Shown here piece after piece: positions 28,547 to 38,314 of a stretch of 64,000 bases of DNA. The position numbers and the translations under genes were made by a program. Below the pieces are notes generated by a model. The model was given only the letters and a program-made list of their open reading frames with translations, did no database searches and was not told the origin of the DNA. Source of the DNA: Loktanella atrilutea (GTDB lineage Bacteria > Pseudomonadota > Alphaproteobacteria > Rhodobacterales > Rhodobacteraceae); the NCBI RefSeq assembly GCF_900128995.1, contig NZ_FQUE01000001.1, positions 744,001 through 808,000 of the forward strand, written 5' to 3'. Every line of letters begins with the position of its first letter. The first letter of the stretch is position 1.

Positions 28547-30400
28547 ATGCTCAAAATCTCAGACATCACATATTCCGTCGAAGGCCGCACGCTGCTGGAA
28601 AACACCAGCGTCACCATTCCCACGGGTCACAAGGTCGGTCTGGTCGGTCGCAACGGCACCGGCAAGACGACCCTTTTCCGCATCATCCGGGGCGAGATGA
28701 TCCTCGACACCGGGACGATCAGCCTGCCCAAGGGCTGGAAGATCGGCGGCGTCAGCCAGGAAGTGCCCGGCAACGAGGTCAGCCTGATCGACACCGTCCT
28801 GCGCGCCGACACGGAACGCGAGGCGCTGCTGGCCGAGGCCGAGACCGCGACCGACCCGATGCGCATCGCAGACGTGCAGACGCGGCTGGCCGATATCGAC
28901 GCGTGGTCCGCGGAGGCGCGCGCCTCGACGATCCTCAAGGGCCTCGGCTTCACGGACGAGGAACAGCGGATGCCCTGTTCCGCCTTCTCGGGCGGCTGGC
29001 GGATGCGCGTGGCGCTGGCCGCGGTGCTCTTTGCAGAGCCGGACCTGTTGCTGCTGGACGAGCCGACGAACTACCTCGACCTCGAAGGCGCGCTGTGGCT
29101 GGAAGCCTATATCGCCAAGTATCCGCATACGGTCATCATCGTCAGCCACGACCGGGAACTGCTGAACCGGTCCGTCGGCGCGATTCTGCATCTGGAGAAC
29201 AAGGGCCTCACCTACTACACCGGCCCCTACGACCAGTTCGCCCGGCAACGGGCCGAGAAGATCGCACTGCTGACCTCGGCGGCCAAGAAGCAGGACGCAA
29301 AGCGCGAGCATCTGCAGAAGTTCGTGGACCGGTTCAAGGCGAAGGCGTCGAAGGCCAAGCAGGCCCAGTCCCGCGTCAAGGCGCTGGAAAAAATGGAAAC
29401 GATCCGCGTCCCGGCCGACGCCGCCCGCACCGTCTTTACCTTCCCGGAGCCCGAGGAGCTGTCGCCGCCCATCATCAGCGTCGAGGGCGGCGCCGTGGGC
29501 TATGGCAACACCATCGTGCTGCACGACCTGAACCTGCGTATCGATCAGGACGACCGGATCGCGCTGCTGGGCCGCAACGGCGAGGGCAAGTCGACCCTGT
29601 CGAAGATGCTGTCGAACCGCCTCGATCTGGCGCGGGGCAAGATGGTGACGTCCAACAAGCTGCGCATCGGCTTCTTCGCCCAGCATCAGGTGGACGAGCT
29701 GCGGGTCGAGGAAACCCCGCTGGAACACCTGCTGCGCGAACGGGCGGAAGAAGGTCAAGCCAAGCTGCGGGCACGGCTGGCGGGCTTCGGCCTTGGCGCC
29801 GATCAGGCGGATACGGAAGTCGGTCGCCTCTCGGGTGGGCAGAAGGCGCGGCTGTCGCTGCTGCTGGCGACGCTGCCCGCGCCGCACCTGCTGATCCTCG
29901 ACGAGCCGACCAACCACCTCGACATCGAGAGCCGTGAGGCGCTGGTCGACGCGCTGACCGCCTATTCGGGTGCCGTCATCCTCGTGAGCCACGACATGCA
30001 CCTGCTGAGCATGGTCGCCGACCGGCTGTGGCTGGTGAAGGGGGGCAACGTGAAGCCCTACGACGAGGACCTCGAAGCCTATCGCAAGATGCTGCTGACC
30101 CCGGACAAGCCCGCGAACACCAACAAGCCCGCCGCCCCCAAGGTGGTGAAGCCGACCCGCGACGAAATCCTCGCCCTGCGCGCCGACGTGCGCAAGAACG
30201 AGGAGCGCGTCACCAAGATCAACGACATGCGCGACAAGCTGGCGAAGAAACTCGCCGACCCCGCGCTTTACGAGGATGCGCGGATCGGCGAGCTGGCCAC
30301 CTGGAACAAGAAGTACGCCGAAGTCATGGACGGCCTCGGCCGGGCCGAGGCGATGTGGATGACCTCGCTCGAAAAGCTGGACAAGGCGGAGAAGGCCTGA
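28547..30400 (+). CDS. ABC-F family ATPase (YheS-like)
   Basis: Protein of 617 residues with two ABC domains and no membrane part. Walker A motifs are GRNGTGKTT and GRNGEGKST; signatures are AFSGGWRMR and LSGGQKAR; Walker B motifs are LLLDEPTNYLD and LILDEPTNHLD. A linker lies between them, and a basic coiled tail follows after about residue 530. ABC-F proteins act on the ribosome E site. The length and the GGWRMR signature fit the YheS group. ATG 28547 is the start by family. Confidence 0.92.
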   Translation: MLKISDITYSVEGRTLLENTSVTIPTGHKVGLVGRNGTGKTTLFRIIRGEMILDTGTISLPKGWKIGGVSQEVPGNEVSLIDTVLRADTEREALLAEAETATDPMRIADVQTRLADIDAWSAEARASTILKGLGFTDEEQRMPCSAFSGGWRMRVALAAVLFAEPDLLLLDEPTNYLDLEGALWLEAYIAKYPHTVIIVSHDRELLNRSVGAILHLENKGLTYYTGPYDQFARQRAEKIALLTSAAKKQDAKREHLQKFVDRFKAKASKAKQAQSRVKALEKMETIRVPADAARTVFTFPEPEELSPPIISVEGGAVGYGNTIVLHDLNLRIDQDDRIALLGRNGEGKSTLSKMLSNRLDLARGKMVTSNKLRIGFFAQHQVDELRVEETPLEHLLRERAEEGQAKLRARLAGFGLGADQADTEVGRLSGGQKARLSLLLATLPAPHLLILDEPTNHLDIESREALVDALTAYSGAVILVSHDMHLLSMVADRLWLVKGGNVKPYDEDLEAYRKMLLTPDKPANTNKPAAPKVVKPTRDEILALRADVRKNEERVTKINDMRDKLAKKLADPALYEDARIGELATWNKKYAEVMDGLGRAEAMWMTSLEKLDKAEKA

Positions 30401-30407
30401 CGGCCCT

Positions 30408-30443
30408 CCTCGCTTTTTCCTCAAATACTCCCGCCGGAGGCTC
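30408..30443 (+). repeat. dispersed intergenic repeat, copy 3 (best match)
   Basis: CCTCGCTTTTTCCTCAAATA and the following CTCCCGCCGGAGGCTCC begin 7 nt after the ABC-F stop codon. The final CTCCCGCCGGAG is itself an inverted repeat. Confidence 0.65.
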
Positions 30444-30536
30444 CGTTACCGCCACCGCCATCGACATTAGGATTATCGCGCACCCCCTTCATCTGGCCAG
30501 ATAAACTCTCGCCGAAGGCATCCGGAGGCCAGCCCC

Positions 30537-31163
30537 ATGACCGACCTGCCCACCCTGATCGCCGCCTTCACCGCGATGTTCATCGTGATCGACCCGATCG
30601 GCCTCGCGCCGCTCTTCATCGCGATGACGCAAGGAATGACCTCCGGCCAGCGGAGGAAGATCGCGGTCCGGGCCTGCACCGTGGCGATCGGGCTGCTGCT
30701 GCTCTTCGCGGTCTTCGGCGAGGCGCTGCTGGAATTCGTCGGCATCTCAATGCCCGCCTTCCGGATCGCGGGGGGCGTCCTGCTGTTCATCACCGCGCTC
30801 GACATGCTGTTCGAGCGGCGTCAGGCGCGGCGGCAGGACAATGCGGACGATGCGGTCGATCCGGAACAGGATCCCTCGATCTTTCCGCTGGCGATTCCAC
30901 TGATCGCGGGGCCGGGGGCCATCGCCACGATCATCCTGCTGACGGGCCAAGCGGACAGCGCGCTGGGCTTCGGTGCGGTGCTGGGGGTGATGATCCTCGT
31001 GATCGCCATGGTCTTCGCCATGTTCATGGCGGCGGGTCTGCTGGAACGGCTGCTGGGCAAGACCGGCATCAACGTCGTGACGCGGCTGCTGGGGATGCTG
31101 CTGGCGGCCCTGTCGGTGCAGTTCATCCTGGACGGGCTGAAGGGTTTCGGTCTGGCGGGCTGA
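30537..31163 (+). CDS. MarC-family integral membrane protein
   Basis: Protein of 208 residues with six predicted helices. The family pattern is visible: AMFIVIDPIGLAPLFIAMT, the GGVLLFITALDMLF helix, and PLAIPLIAGPGAIAT. No transport substrate is established for MarC proteins; the early link to antibiotic resistance was not confirmed. A GGAGG Shine-Dalgarno precedes the ATG. Confidence 0.92.
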   Translation: MTDLPTLIAAFTAMFIVIDPIGLAPLFIAMTQGMTSGQRRKIAVRACTVAIGLLLLFAVFGEALLEFVGISMPAFRIAGGVLLFITALDMLFERRQARRQDNADDAVDPEQDPSIFPLAIPLIAGPGAIATIILLTGQADSALGFGAVLGVMILVIAMVFAMFMAAGLLERLLGKTGINVVTRLLGMLLAALSVQFILDGLKGFGLAG

Positions 31164-31179
31164 GCCCTATATGGGTGGC

Positions 31180-31758
31180 ATGGACACCGACCGCATCATG
31201 CAGATCACCTATCTGACCCTTCTAGGGGGTGCGATCGCCGTCAGCTACATCGTCAGCCAGCGGGGCCAGATGGGCAGGATGGCGCAGCAGGCCAGCATCT
31301 GGGGCCTGATCTTCGTCGGCGTCATCGCCGCTGCGGGGATGTGGGGCGATATCCGGCAAAGCGTCGCGCCGCAGCAGGCGATCATGACCGAGGGGCAGAT
31401 CGTGCTGCCGCGACAGGCGGACGGTCATTTCTACGCCCGGCTCGACGTCAACGGCCGACCCCTGACCTTCATGGTGGATACCGGCGCCAGCCAGATCGTG
31501 CTGAGCGCCGCCGACGCGGCCGCCGTGGGCATCGACACGGACACCCTGCGCTATCTGGGTCAGGCGAGCACGGCGAACGGCACGGTGCGGACGGCGCAGG
31601 TGACGCTGGACAGCGTGAGCCTTGGCGGCGTCACCCAGGCGGACGTGCGGGCCGTGGTCAACCAGGGCGATATGGCGGGATCGCTGCTGGGCATGAGCTA
31701 TCTGCGGAACTTCAGCAACATCCAGATCACCGCAGACGACCTGATCCTGACGAGGTAG
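31180..31758 (+). CDS. membrane-anchored retropepsin-like aspartic protease (TIGR02281 type)
   Basis: Protein of 192 residues with two N-terminal membrane helices (about 9-26 and 39-56) and a periplasmic retropepsin-like domain. The active-site motif is VDTGAS (Asp100), and ITADDLILTR closes the domain. Such single-motif proteases dimerise to form the active site. ATG 31171 is an alternative start that adds MGG. The tiny lipoprotein gene follows 4 nt later. Confidence 0.87.
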   Translation: MDTDRIMQITYLTLLGGAIAVSYIVSQRGQMGRMAQQASIWGLIFVGVIAAAGMWGDIRQSVAPQQAIMTEGQIVLPRQADGHFYARLDVNGRPLTFMVDTGASQIVLSAADAAAVGIDTDTLRYLGQASTANGTVRTAQVTLDSVSLGGVTQADVRAVVNQGDMAGSLLGMSYLRNFSNIQITADDLILTR

Positions 31759-31762
31759 ACCG

Positions 31763-31864
31763 ATGACACGCTTCCTGACACCCCTGCTGCTGGTCCTTGG
31801 GCTGACCGCCTGCGCCGCCCCGGCCACCCTTCCGGAAAACTTCGATTCCAGTTTCGCCTACTAG
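31763..31864 (+). CDS. very small lipoprotein (33 aa)
   Basis: Frame of 33 residues starting MTRFLTPLLLVLGLTACAA. It has a clear lipobox LTAC (Cys17) and a 16-residue mature chain ending SSFAY. It follows the aspartic protease gene by 4 nt, so it is probably cotranslated. Its TAG shares the palindrome CTAG with the TAG stop of convergent holC. I do not recognise the family, but it resembles other entericidin-sized lipoproteins in layout. Confidence 0.62.
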   Translation: MTRFLTPLLLVLGLTACAAPATLPENFDSSFAY

Positions 31865-32322
31865 ACGGCGCCGCTTTCGGCCTTCTTGACCCAGCGGCCG
31901 TCGTCCTGCGCCCAATACTGCGCGGCGACAGAGGCGGAGGTCAGCGCCTTCCACTGGCCGCGCGCCCGTTGCAGGGCGTCGCCGTCGTGGCCGTCGAAGA
32001 GGACGCAGGCGCGCTTGCTTGCGGCGATCTCGGCGGGGGTCAGGTCGGCACCGTCCACGCTCATCACGCAGTCGAATCCCGCGGCGGGCGTGTCCACGCC
32101 CAGCAGGATCGGCTGGTCGGCGTCGTGGTCGCCCGCCAGCCCGTGGGCGCGGAAACTGTCGGGCGGCCCCTGCCACAGCACCGCGTCGAGCCGTTCCAGA
32201 AGCGGCATCCGCCGCCCCCGGATCAGCACGCGCCAGCCCTGCCCCGCGGCCCGGTCGACCAGTTGCGGCAGCGCCTGATCAAGGGGGCTTTCGGTCAGGT
32301 GGTAGAAATAGACCGCCCCCAT
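31861..32322 (-). CDS. holC: DNA polymerase III subunit chi
   Basis: Protein of 153 residues starting MGAVYFYHLTESPLDQALPQL, the HolC pattern, with LLERLDAVLWQGPPDSFRAH and the C-terminal ARGQWKAL block. Chi links the clamp loader to SSB. It lies directly behind pepA; the ATG shares one base with the pepA stop. The pepA-holC pairing is common in Rhodobacteraceae and many other proteobacteria. Confidence 0.92.
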   Translation of the reverse strand: MGAVYFYHLTESPLDQALPQLVDRAAGQGWRVLIRGRRMPLLERLDAVLWQGPPDSFRAHGLAGDHDADQPILLGVDTPAAGFDCVMSVDGADLTPAEIAASKRACVLFDGHDGDALQRARGQWKALTSASVAAQYWAQDDGRWVKKAESGAV

Positions 32323-33788
32323 CAGGACTCGTAGCGGTCGGCGATCAGGCGGTTCAGCGCCATGACGCCCCAGCCGGTCGCGCCCTTGGGTGCCAGTGCG
32401 GTTTCCGCCTTTACGCTGGCGACGCCCGCGATGTCGAGGTGGCACCACGGCACATCGTCCTTGACGAAGCGGCGCAGGAACTGCGCCGCGGTGATCGACC
32501 CCGCCAGCCGTCCGCCGGAGTTCTTGACGTCCGCGATGTGGCTGTCGATCATCTTGTCGTAGGCCTTGCCCATCGGCATCCGCCACGCGCCTTCGCCTTC
32601 GGCGTCGGCGGCCTTGAGGAAGGCCCCCGCCAGATCGTCGGAGTTGCTGAAGACACCCGCATTCTCGTGCCCCAGCGCCACCAGCATTGCGCCGGTCAGG
32701 GTGGCGAGGTTGATCATGCCCGAGGGCTTGAAGCGGTCCTGCGCGTACCAGAGCACGTCGGCCAGCACGAGGCGGCCTTCGGCGTCGGTGTTCACCACCT
32801 CGATCGTGTCGCCCTTCATCGAATGCAGCACGTCGCCGGGGCGGTAGGCGGTGGAGGACGGCATGTTTTCCACGATCCCGACGAGGCCCACGACGTTTGC
32901 CTTGGCCTTGCGCAGCGCCAGCGTGCGCATGACTCCGGACACGACGCCGGCGCCGCCCATGTCCATCGTCATGTCTTCCATGTTGGCGCCGGGCTTGAGG
33001 CTGATGCCGCCGGTGTCGAAGACGACGCCCTTGCCCACCAGCGCGAAGGGCGCCTCGTCCCCGCCGCCGTTCCATTGCATGACGACGACCTTGGAGGGGC
33101 TCGCGCTGCCCTGCCCCACGGCCAGCAGCGCGCCCATGCCGAGCGTCTTCAGCTCGTCCTCTTCGAGGATCTCGACTTCCAGCCCCAGTTCCTGCATCGC
33201 CGCCAGACGCGCGGCGAAGTCGTCGGTGGTCAGCACGTTGGCGGGTTCGTTGGTCAGGTCGCGGGTGAAGAAGACGCCCTCGGCCACGGCCATGCCGACC
33301 TGTGCGGCCTTGGCGGTGGCTTCGGGATCGTCGGTCATGATCGTGACGTCGCCCGGCGGGTTGCCCTTGTCGGTCTTGTGGTCGGTGAAGTTGTAGCCCC
33401 GCAGGGCCAGACCCAGTGCCACGTCGGGGGCGTTGGCGGTCTTGCCCAGCAGCAGGGTCATCGGGTGCCTGCCCTGTGCCTTGGCCAGCTGCGCGCCGAT
33501 GCGACGGGCGGTGGTCTGGTCGGGCTTCGGCCCGGATTTGGCGACCAGCACCGCATCGGCGGCAAGGCCCGCAGGGAAGGACAGACGCATGACGTCGCCA
33601 TCCTTGGCCTTGGCGAAGGCCTCGCTTTCCGAAAGTCGGGCCAGCGCCTTGCGGGTCAGGCTGTTCACGCGGCGGGCGCCCGCGTCCATCTTGCCGCCCT
33701 CGCCCACCAGCACGGCGATCAGGCCCGTCGCCTCGGCCAGCGTGTCGGTGTCGGTGGCGGCAAAGCGGATATCGGCGATCTGTGTCAT
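32322..33788 (-). CDS. pepA: leucyl aminopeptidase
   Basis: Protein of 488 residues of peptidase family M17. The C-terminal catalytic domain keeps VGKGVVFDTGGISLKP and the signature NTDAEGRLVLAD with two-metal ligands. It releases N-terminal residues from peptides and in some bacteria also binds DNA. Start ATG 33788 fits the family start MTQIADIRFA. It is divergent from lptF, with a 136-nt shared promoter region, the classical arrangement. Confidence 0.96.
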   Translation of the reverse strand: MTQIADIRFAATDTDTLAEATGLIAVLVGEGGKMDAGARRVNSLTRKALARLSESEAFAKAKDGDVMRLSFPAGLAADAVLVAKSGPKPDQTTARRIGAQLAKAQGRHPMTLLLGKTANAPDVALGLALRGYNFTDHKTDKGNPPGDVTIMTDDPEATAKAAQVGMAVAEGVFFTRDLTNEPANVLTTDDFAARLAAMQELGLEVEILEEDELKTLGMGALLAVGQGSASPSKVVVMQWNGGGDEAPFALVGKGVVFDTGGISLKPGANMEDMTMDMGGAGVVSGVMRTLALRKAKANVVGLVGIVENMPSSTAYRPGDVLHSMKGDTIEVVNTDAEGRLVLADVLWYAQDRFKPSGMINLATLTGAMLVALGHENAGVFSNSDDLAGAFLKAADAEGEGAWRMPMGKAYDKMIDSHIADVKNSGGRLAGSITAAQFLRRFVKDDVPWCHLDIAGVASVKAETALAPKGATGWGVMALNRLIADRYES

Positions 33789-33924
33789 GGGCGGGCCTTT
33801 CGGGTGGCATCTGATGGGATGCCGCCTTGCTAGCGGTCCCGCGCCGCAATGACCAGTTTGCAGTTTCGGAACGGGCGGCCTTCGGCTAGTTTGCCGCAAC
33901 CTCTTGCACGGGACACCGCCACGT

Positions 33925-35055
33925 TTGGGACGCTTCGACCGCTACATGCTGAGCCAGCTGATGGTGACCTTCGGGTTCTTCAGCCTCGTGCTGGTGATGA
34001 TCTACTGGATCAACGCCGCCGTGCGGCTGTTCGACCAGTTGATCGCGGGCGGTCAGGGGATCGGCGTCATCGTGGAGCTGGTCGCCCTGTCGCTGCCCAA
34101 CGTGATCCGTCTGGCGCTGCCGCTGTCGGCCTTCGCGGCGAGCGTCTATGTCACCAACCGGATGATGCAGGACAGCGAGCTGGTGGTGATGCAGGCCACC
34201 GGGTTCAGCCCGTGGCGGATGGCGCGGCCGGTGCTTTACTTCGGACTGATCGTGGCGGTCCTGATCTCGATCCTGATGCAGGTGCTGGTGCCGCTGTCGA
34301 CGACCGCGCTGAACGTGCGGCAGGCGGAAATCGCGCAGAACATCACCGCGCGCATCCTGACCGAGGGCCAGTTCATCGAGCCCGTGCCGGGCATTACGTT
34401 GTATATCCGCGCGATCACGCCGGAGGGCGAGTTGCAGGACGTGTTCCTGTCGGACCAGCGCGACCCGGCGACGCAGACGACCTATACGGCGCGGCGCGCC
34501 TATCTGGTGCGGGATGAGGGGGACGCGCAGCTGGTCATGGTCGACGGCATGGCGCAAAGCCTGCGGAACGACGACGCGCGGCTGTTCGTCACGGATTTCA
34601 AGGATTTCTCCTACAACATCGGCAATCTGATCAAGATCACCCCGCGCGAGAACCGGACCGCGCGAGAGCTGTTCATCAATGACCTGCTGCACCCCACCGC
34701 GGCGCTGGAGGCGGAGACCGGGCGCACGGCGGCGCAACTGGTGACGGAAGCGAACGACCGGATCAGTCAGGCGCTGCTGGGCACCGTGGGTGCGCTGCTG
34801 GGGTTCGCGGCGCTGATGCTGGGCGGGTTCAGCCGCTTCGGCGTCTGGCCGCAGATCGTCTTTGCGATCGTGCTGATCATCGTCATCAAGGCGCTGGAGA
34901 CGACGGGCCTGAACATCGCCCGGACCACGCCGCAGGTCTGGTTCGCAACCTACCTGTCGGTCGCCGTGGGCTTTGCCATCGTGACGGCGCTGCTGTTCGT
35001 GGCGGCACGGCCCTACCTGTTCCGGCGCACGCCGGCGCGCGGGGTGGCGGCATGA
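33925..35055 (+). CDS. lptF: LPS export ABC transporter permease LptF
   Basis: Protein of 376 residues with three helices before and three after a periplasmic beta-jellyroll. LptF and LptG form the inner-membrane channel that lifts LPS, powered by LptB. I set the start at TTG 33925 (then GRFDRYMLSQL), because family members begin at that point and no ATG or GTG is nearby; ATG 33946 inside the first helix would remove conserved residues. The family blocks LALPLSAFAAS and TALNVRQAE are present. Confidence 0.93.
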   Translation: MGRFDRYMLSQLMVTFGFFSLVLVMIYWINAAVRLFDQLIAGGQGIGVIVELVALSLPNVIRLALPLSAFAASVYVTNRMMQDSELVVMQATGFSPWRMARPVLYFGLIVAVLISILMQVLVPLSTTALNVRQAEIAQNITARILTEGQFIEPVPGITLYIRAITPEGELQDVFLSDQRDPATQTTYTARRAYLVRDEGDAQLVMVDGMAQSLRNDDARLFVTDFKDFSYNIGNLIKITPRENRTARELFINDLLHPTAALEAETGRTAAQLVTEANDRISQALLGTVGALLGFAALMLGGFSRFGVWPQIVFAIVLIIVIKALETTGLNIARTTPQVWFATYLSVAVGFAIVTALLFVAARPYLFRRTPARGVAA

Positions 35056-36146
35056 TCCTCGACCGGTATTTCGCGCGGCGGTTCCTGCGGATCTTTCTTG
35101 GCATGTTCCTCGTCTTCGCGGTGATCCTGACGTTCCTCGGCCTTGCGGACAACCTGCGCCGCTATGGCGGCGACGCGGCGAGCTTTCGCGATATCCTGAA
35201 CCTCGCTCTGCTGGACGCGCCGCAGGGGGTCTATCAGATCCTGCCGCTGATCATGATCATCGCGAGCGTGGCGCTGTTCCTCGGGCTGGCCCGCACGTCC
35301 GAACTGGTGGTGACGCGCGCCGCCGGGCGGTCCGGGCTGCGGCTGCTGGTGGCACCGCTGGTGACGGCGCTGGTGATCGGGGCGCTGGCGGTGGCGGTGC
35401 TGAACCCGCTGGTCGCGGCGACATCCCGCGCCTTCGACGCCAAGGTCGCCGACCTGCGCGGTGCGGGATCGGTGCTGAGCCTTGCGTCGTCCGGGCTGTG
35501 GCTGCGGCAGGGCGATGACGCCGGGCAGACGGTAATCCACGCGGTCAGCACCAACCTGTCGGGGACGACGCTGTCGGACGTCACATTCCTGACCTACGGC
35601 CCCGACGGCACGCCGCTGGCGCGGATCATGGCGGACAAGGCGGTCCTGAACGACGGCGGCTGGGACCTGAGCGGGGTGAAGACATGGCCGCTGGACACCG
35701 ACACCACGCCGGAGGCGGCTGCGACGCTGGCGGACACCGACCGCATCGCGTCGACCCTGACGGCAGACCAGATCCGCAACAACTTCGGCACGCCGAGCAG
35801 CATCTCGATCTGGAACCTGCCCGCGTTCATCGCGCGGCTGCAGGCGGCGGGCTTTTCGGCGCAGCGCCATATCGTCTGGTTCCAGATGGAGCTGTCGCAG
35901 CCCCTGTTCCTGGCCGCGATGATGCTGATCGGCGCGGCCTTCACCATGCGCCCGCAGCGCGGCGGAAAGGTCGGGCTGAACGTGATGATCGCGATCCTGC
36001 TGGCCTTCTCAATCTACTTCATCCGGAACTTCGCGCAGATCCTGGGCGAGAACGGCGACGTGCCGGCGGCCCTTGCGGTCTGGGCGCCGCCTTTGGCGGC
36101 GGCGGGTCTGGCGATGGGGATCCTGTTGCAACGCGAGGACGGATGA
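35052..36146 (+). CDS. lptG: LPS export ABC transporter permease LptG
   Basis: Protein of 364 residues, the partner of LptF, with the same six-helix plus jellyroll plan. It starts MILDRYFARRFLRIFLGMF, with ARTSELVVTRAAGRSGLRLL in the first cytoplasmic loop. Its ATG overlaps the lptF stop (ATGA), and its own TGA overlaps lptD, so all three are translated together. Confidence 0.95.
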   Translation: MILDRYFARRFLRIFLGMFLVFAVILTFLGLADNLRRYGGDAASFRDILNLALLDAPQGVYQILPLIMIIASVALFLGLARTSELVVTRAAGRSGLRLLVAPLVTALVIGALAVAVLNPLVAATSRAFDAKVADLRGAGSVLSLASSGLWLRQGDDAGQTVIHAVSTNLSGTTLSDVTFLTYGPDGTPLARIMADKAVLNDGGWDLSGVKTWPLDTDTTPEAAATLADTDRIASTLTADQIRNNFGTPSSISIWNLPAFIARLQAAGFSAQRHIVWFQMELSQPLFLAAMMLIGAAFTMRPQRGGKVGLNVMIAILLAFSIYFIRNFAQILGENGDVPAALAVWAPPLAAAGLAMGILLQREDG

Positions 36147-38248
36147 TGCGGTTGGTGTGGATTCTGCTGGCGCTGCTGCTGCCGCAGGTGGCCGTGGCGC
36201 AGATGGCCGCGACGCTGGTCGCCGACGACGTCTTCGTCGAAGGACAGGACCGGCTGACCGCGCAGGGCAACATCGAGGTGCTGTATCAGGGCAGCCGCCT
36301 GACCGCGTCCCGCGTCATCTATGACAAGCCGACCGACCGGCTGCGGATCGAGGGGCCGATCCTGATCACCGGCCCCGATGGCGAGATCCTGACCGCCGAT
36401 CAGGCGGACATGGACCCCAAGCTGGAAAACGGCGTGCTGCTGGGCGCGCGGCTGGTGCTGGATCAGCAGTTGCAGCTGGCCGCCAACCAGATCGACCGGG
36501 CGGACGGCCGCTACAGCCAGTTGTACAAGACCGCCGTGACCTCTTGTCAGGTCTGTGCCGGGCAGAAGCCCCTGTGGGAGATCCGGGCCGAGAAGGTGAT
36601 CCACGACGCCGAGGCGCAGCAGCTGTATTTCAGCAATGCGACCTTCCGGGTAAAGGGGGTGCCGATCCTATATCTGCCCTACCTGCGGCTGCCGGACCCG
36701 AACAACACCCGTGCGACGGGCCTGCTGCTGCCGCGGCTGCAGTCCAGCAACCGGCTGGGGATCGGGATCGAGGTGCCCTATTACATCGCCCTGTCCGACA
36801 GCCGCGATTTGCTGCTGACGCCCTACCTGTCGTCGAACAGCCGCACGCTGACGACGCGCTATCGTCAGGCGTTCCGCAACGGCACCGTCAGCGTCACCGC
36901 CGCCGGGTCGAACGACGATCTGGGCGTGTCCGACGGGCTGCGCGGCTATGTCTTCGCCGAGGGCGATTTCGCGCTGGCGAACGGGGCGAAGCTGCGCTTC
37001 GACATCCAGACCGCCTCGGACGCGGCGTATCTGAGCGATTACGGGATCACCGATGTCGACCGGCTGTCGAGCATCGTGGCCCTGACCAAGGTGACGGAGG
37101 ATGTGCTGTGGTCCACCAGCCTGTCCTACTACCAGACCCTGCGGACGGACGAGCGCAACGCCAGCCTGCCGCCGCTGGTCGCAAGTGCCGGGCTGGTGCA
37201 TCGCTTCTACCCGGCGATGGGCGGCACGCTGACGGCGACCGCCAGCGCGGACACGCTGCTGCGCTATGGCAGCGCCACCGGGCAGTTGGGGCGCGACGTG
37301 ACGCGCACGGGGGGCAGCCTGCGCTACGTGCGCGACTGGCTGAGCGGGACCGGCGTGCTGGTAACGGGCACCGGGGCGCTGACGGCGGATGTCTGGCAGG
37401 TCAATGACAGCGACCAGTTCGATGCGACGATCGCGCGGGCGGTGCCCTATGCGCAGGTCCTGCTGCGCTATCCGCTGGTGCGGCGCAACGGGCGGACGCG
37501 GCATGTGCTGGAACCGGTCGCGGCCCTGTCGTGGTCGCGCCTCCTTGGCGGCACGCCGCCGAACGAGGACAGCACCCGGCCGGAACTGGACGAGGGCAAC
37601 CTGCTGGCGCTGACCCATTTTCCCGGTCAGGACGCGGCAGAGGACGGCCTGCGGCTGGCGCTGGGCCTGACATGGACCCGCGCGGGGTCCGAGGGCGTGA
37701 CCTCGACCCTCGGCTTCGGCCGTATCCTGCGCGCGGATGCCGATCCGCAGTTCACCCGCACCTCGGGTCAGGACGGCGACGTGTCGGACTGGCTGGTGGC
37801 GGGGCAGATCATCCTGCCACGCGGCTTGACCTTCGACGGGCGCGCGCTGCTGCAGGACGACGGCACGACGACACTGGCCACCGCGCGGGTGTTCTGGAAC
37901 CGGCCAGAGGTGCAGCTGGCCGGCGGCTACATCTGGCAGCAGGCGGATGCGGCGGGCGGGCGGCCCGGAACGGTATCGGAATACAGCCTCGACGGGACGG
38001 TGCAGCTGACGCCCGCGTGGGACATCAGCTTCGACACGCGCTATGACATCGCGCGCGACAGCCCGGTACGGGCGGGGATCGGCCTCGGCTGGCGGAATGA
38101 ATGCGTCGCGGTCTCGCTTTCGGTCTCGCGCCGCTATGCGACTTCGACTACGCTGCGGCCAACGACGAACTACGGCCTGTCGGTGGCCTTGCAGGGGTTT
38201 TCCGCCAATGGCGTGCCACGCATCGCGCCCACCGCCTGCCGTGGATGA
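36143..38248 (+). CDS. lptD: LPS-assembly protein LptD
   Basis: Protein of 701 residues with a signal peptide (cut near AVAQ), an N-terminal jellyroll (about 25-130; VADDVFVEGQDRLTAQGNIEV), and a C-terminal 26-strand barrel. The pair CQVC near residue 136 (TAVTSCQVCAGQ) and the block YLPYLRLPDPNNTRATGLLLP are typical. LptD with LptE inserts LPS into the outer leaflet. The C-terminal Cys pattern differs from E. coli, as usual in alphaproteobacteria. It may also start at ATG 36146. Confidence 0.93.
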   Translation: MMRLVWILLALLLPQVAVAQMAATLVADDVFVEGQDRLTAQGNIEVLYQGSRLTASRVIYDKPTDRLRIEGPILITGPDGEILTADQADMDPKLENGVLLGARLVLDQQLQLAANQIDRADGRYSQLYKTAVTSCQVCAGQKPLWEIRAEKVIHDAEAQQLYFSNATFRVKGVPILYLPYLRLPDPNNTRATGLLLPRLQSSNRLGIGIEVPYYIALSDSRDLLLTPYLSSNSRTLTTRYRQAFRNGTVSVTAAGSNDDLGVSDGLRGYVFAEGDFALANGAKLRFDIQTASDAAYLSDYGITDVDRLSSIVALTKVTEDVLWSTSLSYYQTLRTDERNASLPPLVASAGLVHRFYPAMGGTLTATASADTLLRYGSATGQLGRDVTRTGGSLRYVRDWLSGTGVLVTGTGALTADVWQVNDSDQFDATIARAVPYAQVLLRYPLVRRNGRTRHVLEPVAALSWSRLLGGTPPNEDSTRPELDEGNLLALTHFPGQDAAEDGLRLALGLTWTRAGSEGVTSTLGFGRILRADADPQFTRTSGQDGDVSDWLVAGQIILPRGLTFDGRALLQDDGTTTLATARVFWNRPEVQLAGGYIWQQADAAGGRPGTVSEYSLDGTVQLTPAWDISFDTRYDIARDSPVRAGIGLGWRNECVAVSLSVSRRYATSTTLRPTTNYGLSVALQGFSANGVPRIAPTACRG

Positions 38249-38314
38249 CATCGCGCCGCCCGGATCAGGTCCGGTCCCGGCCGGACGACACATAGACGAT
38301 AGGACCAAGACCCG

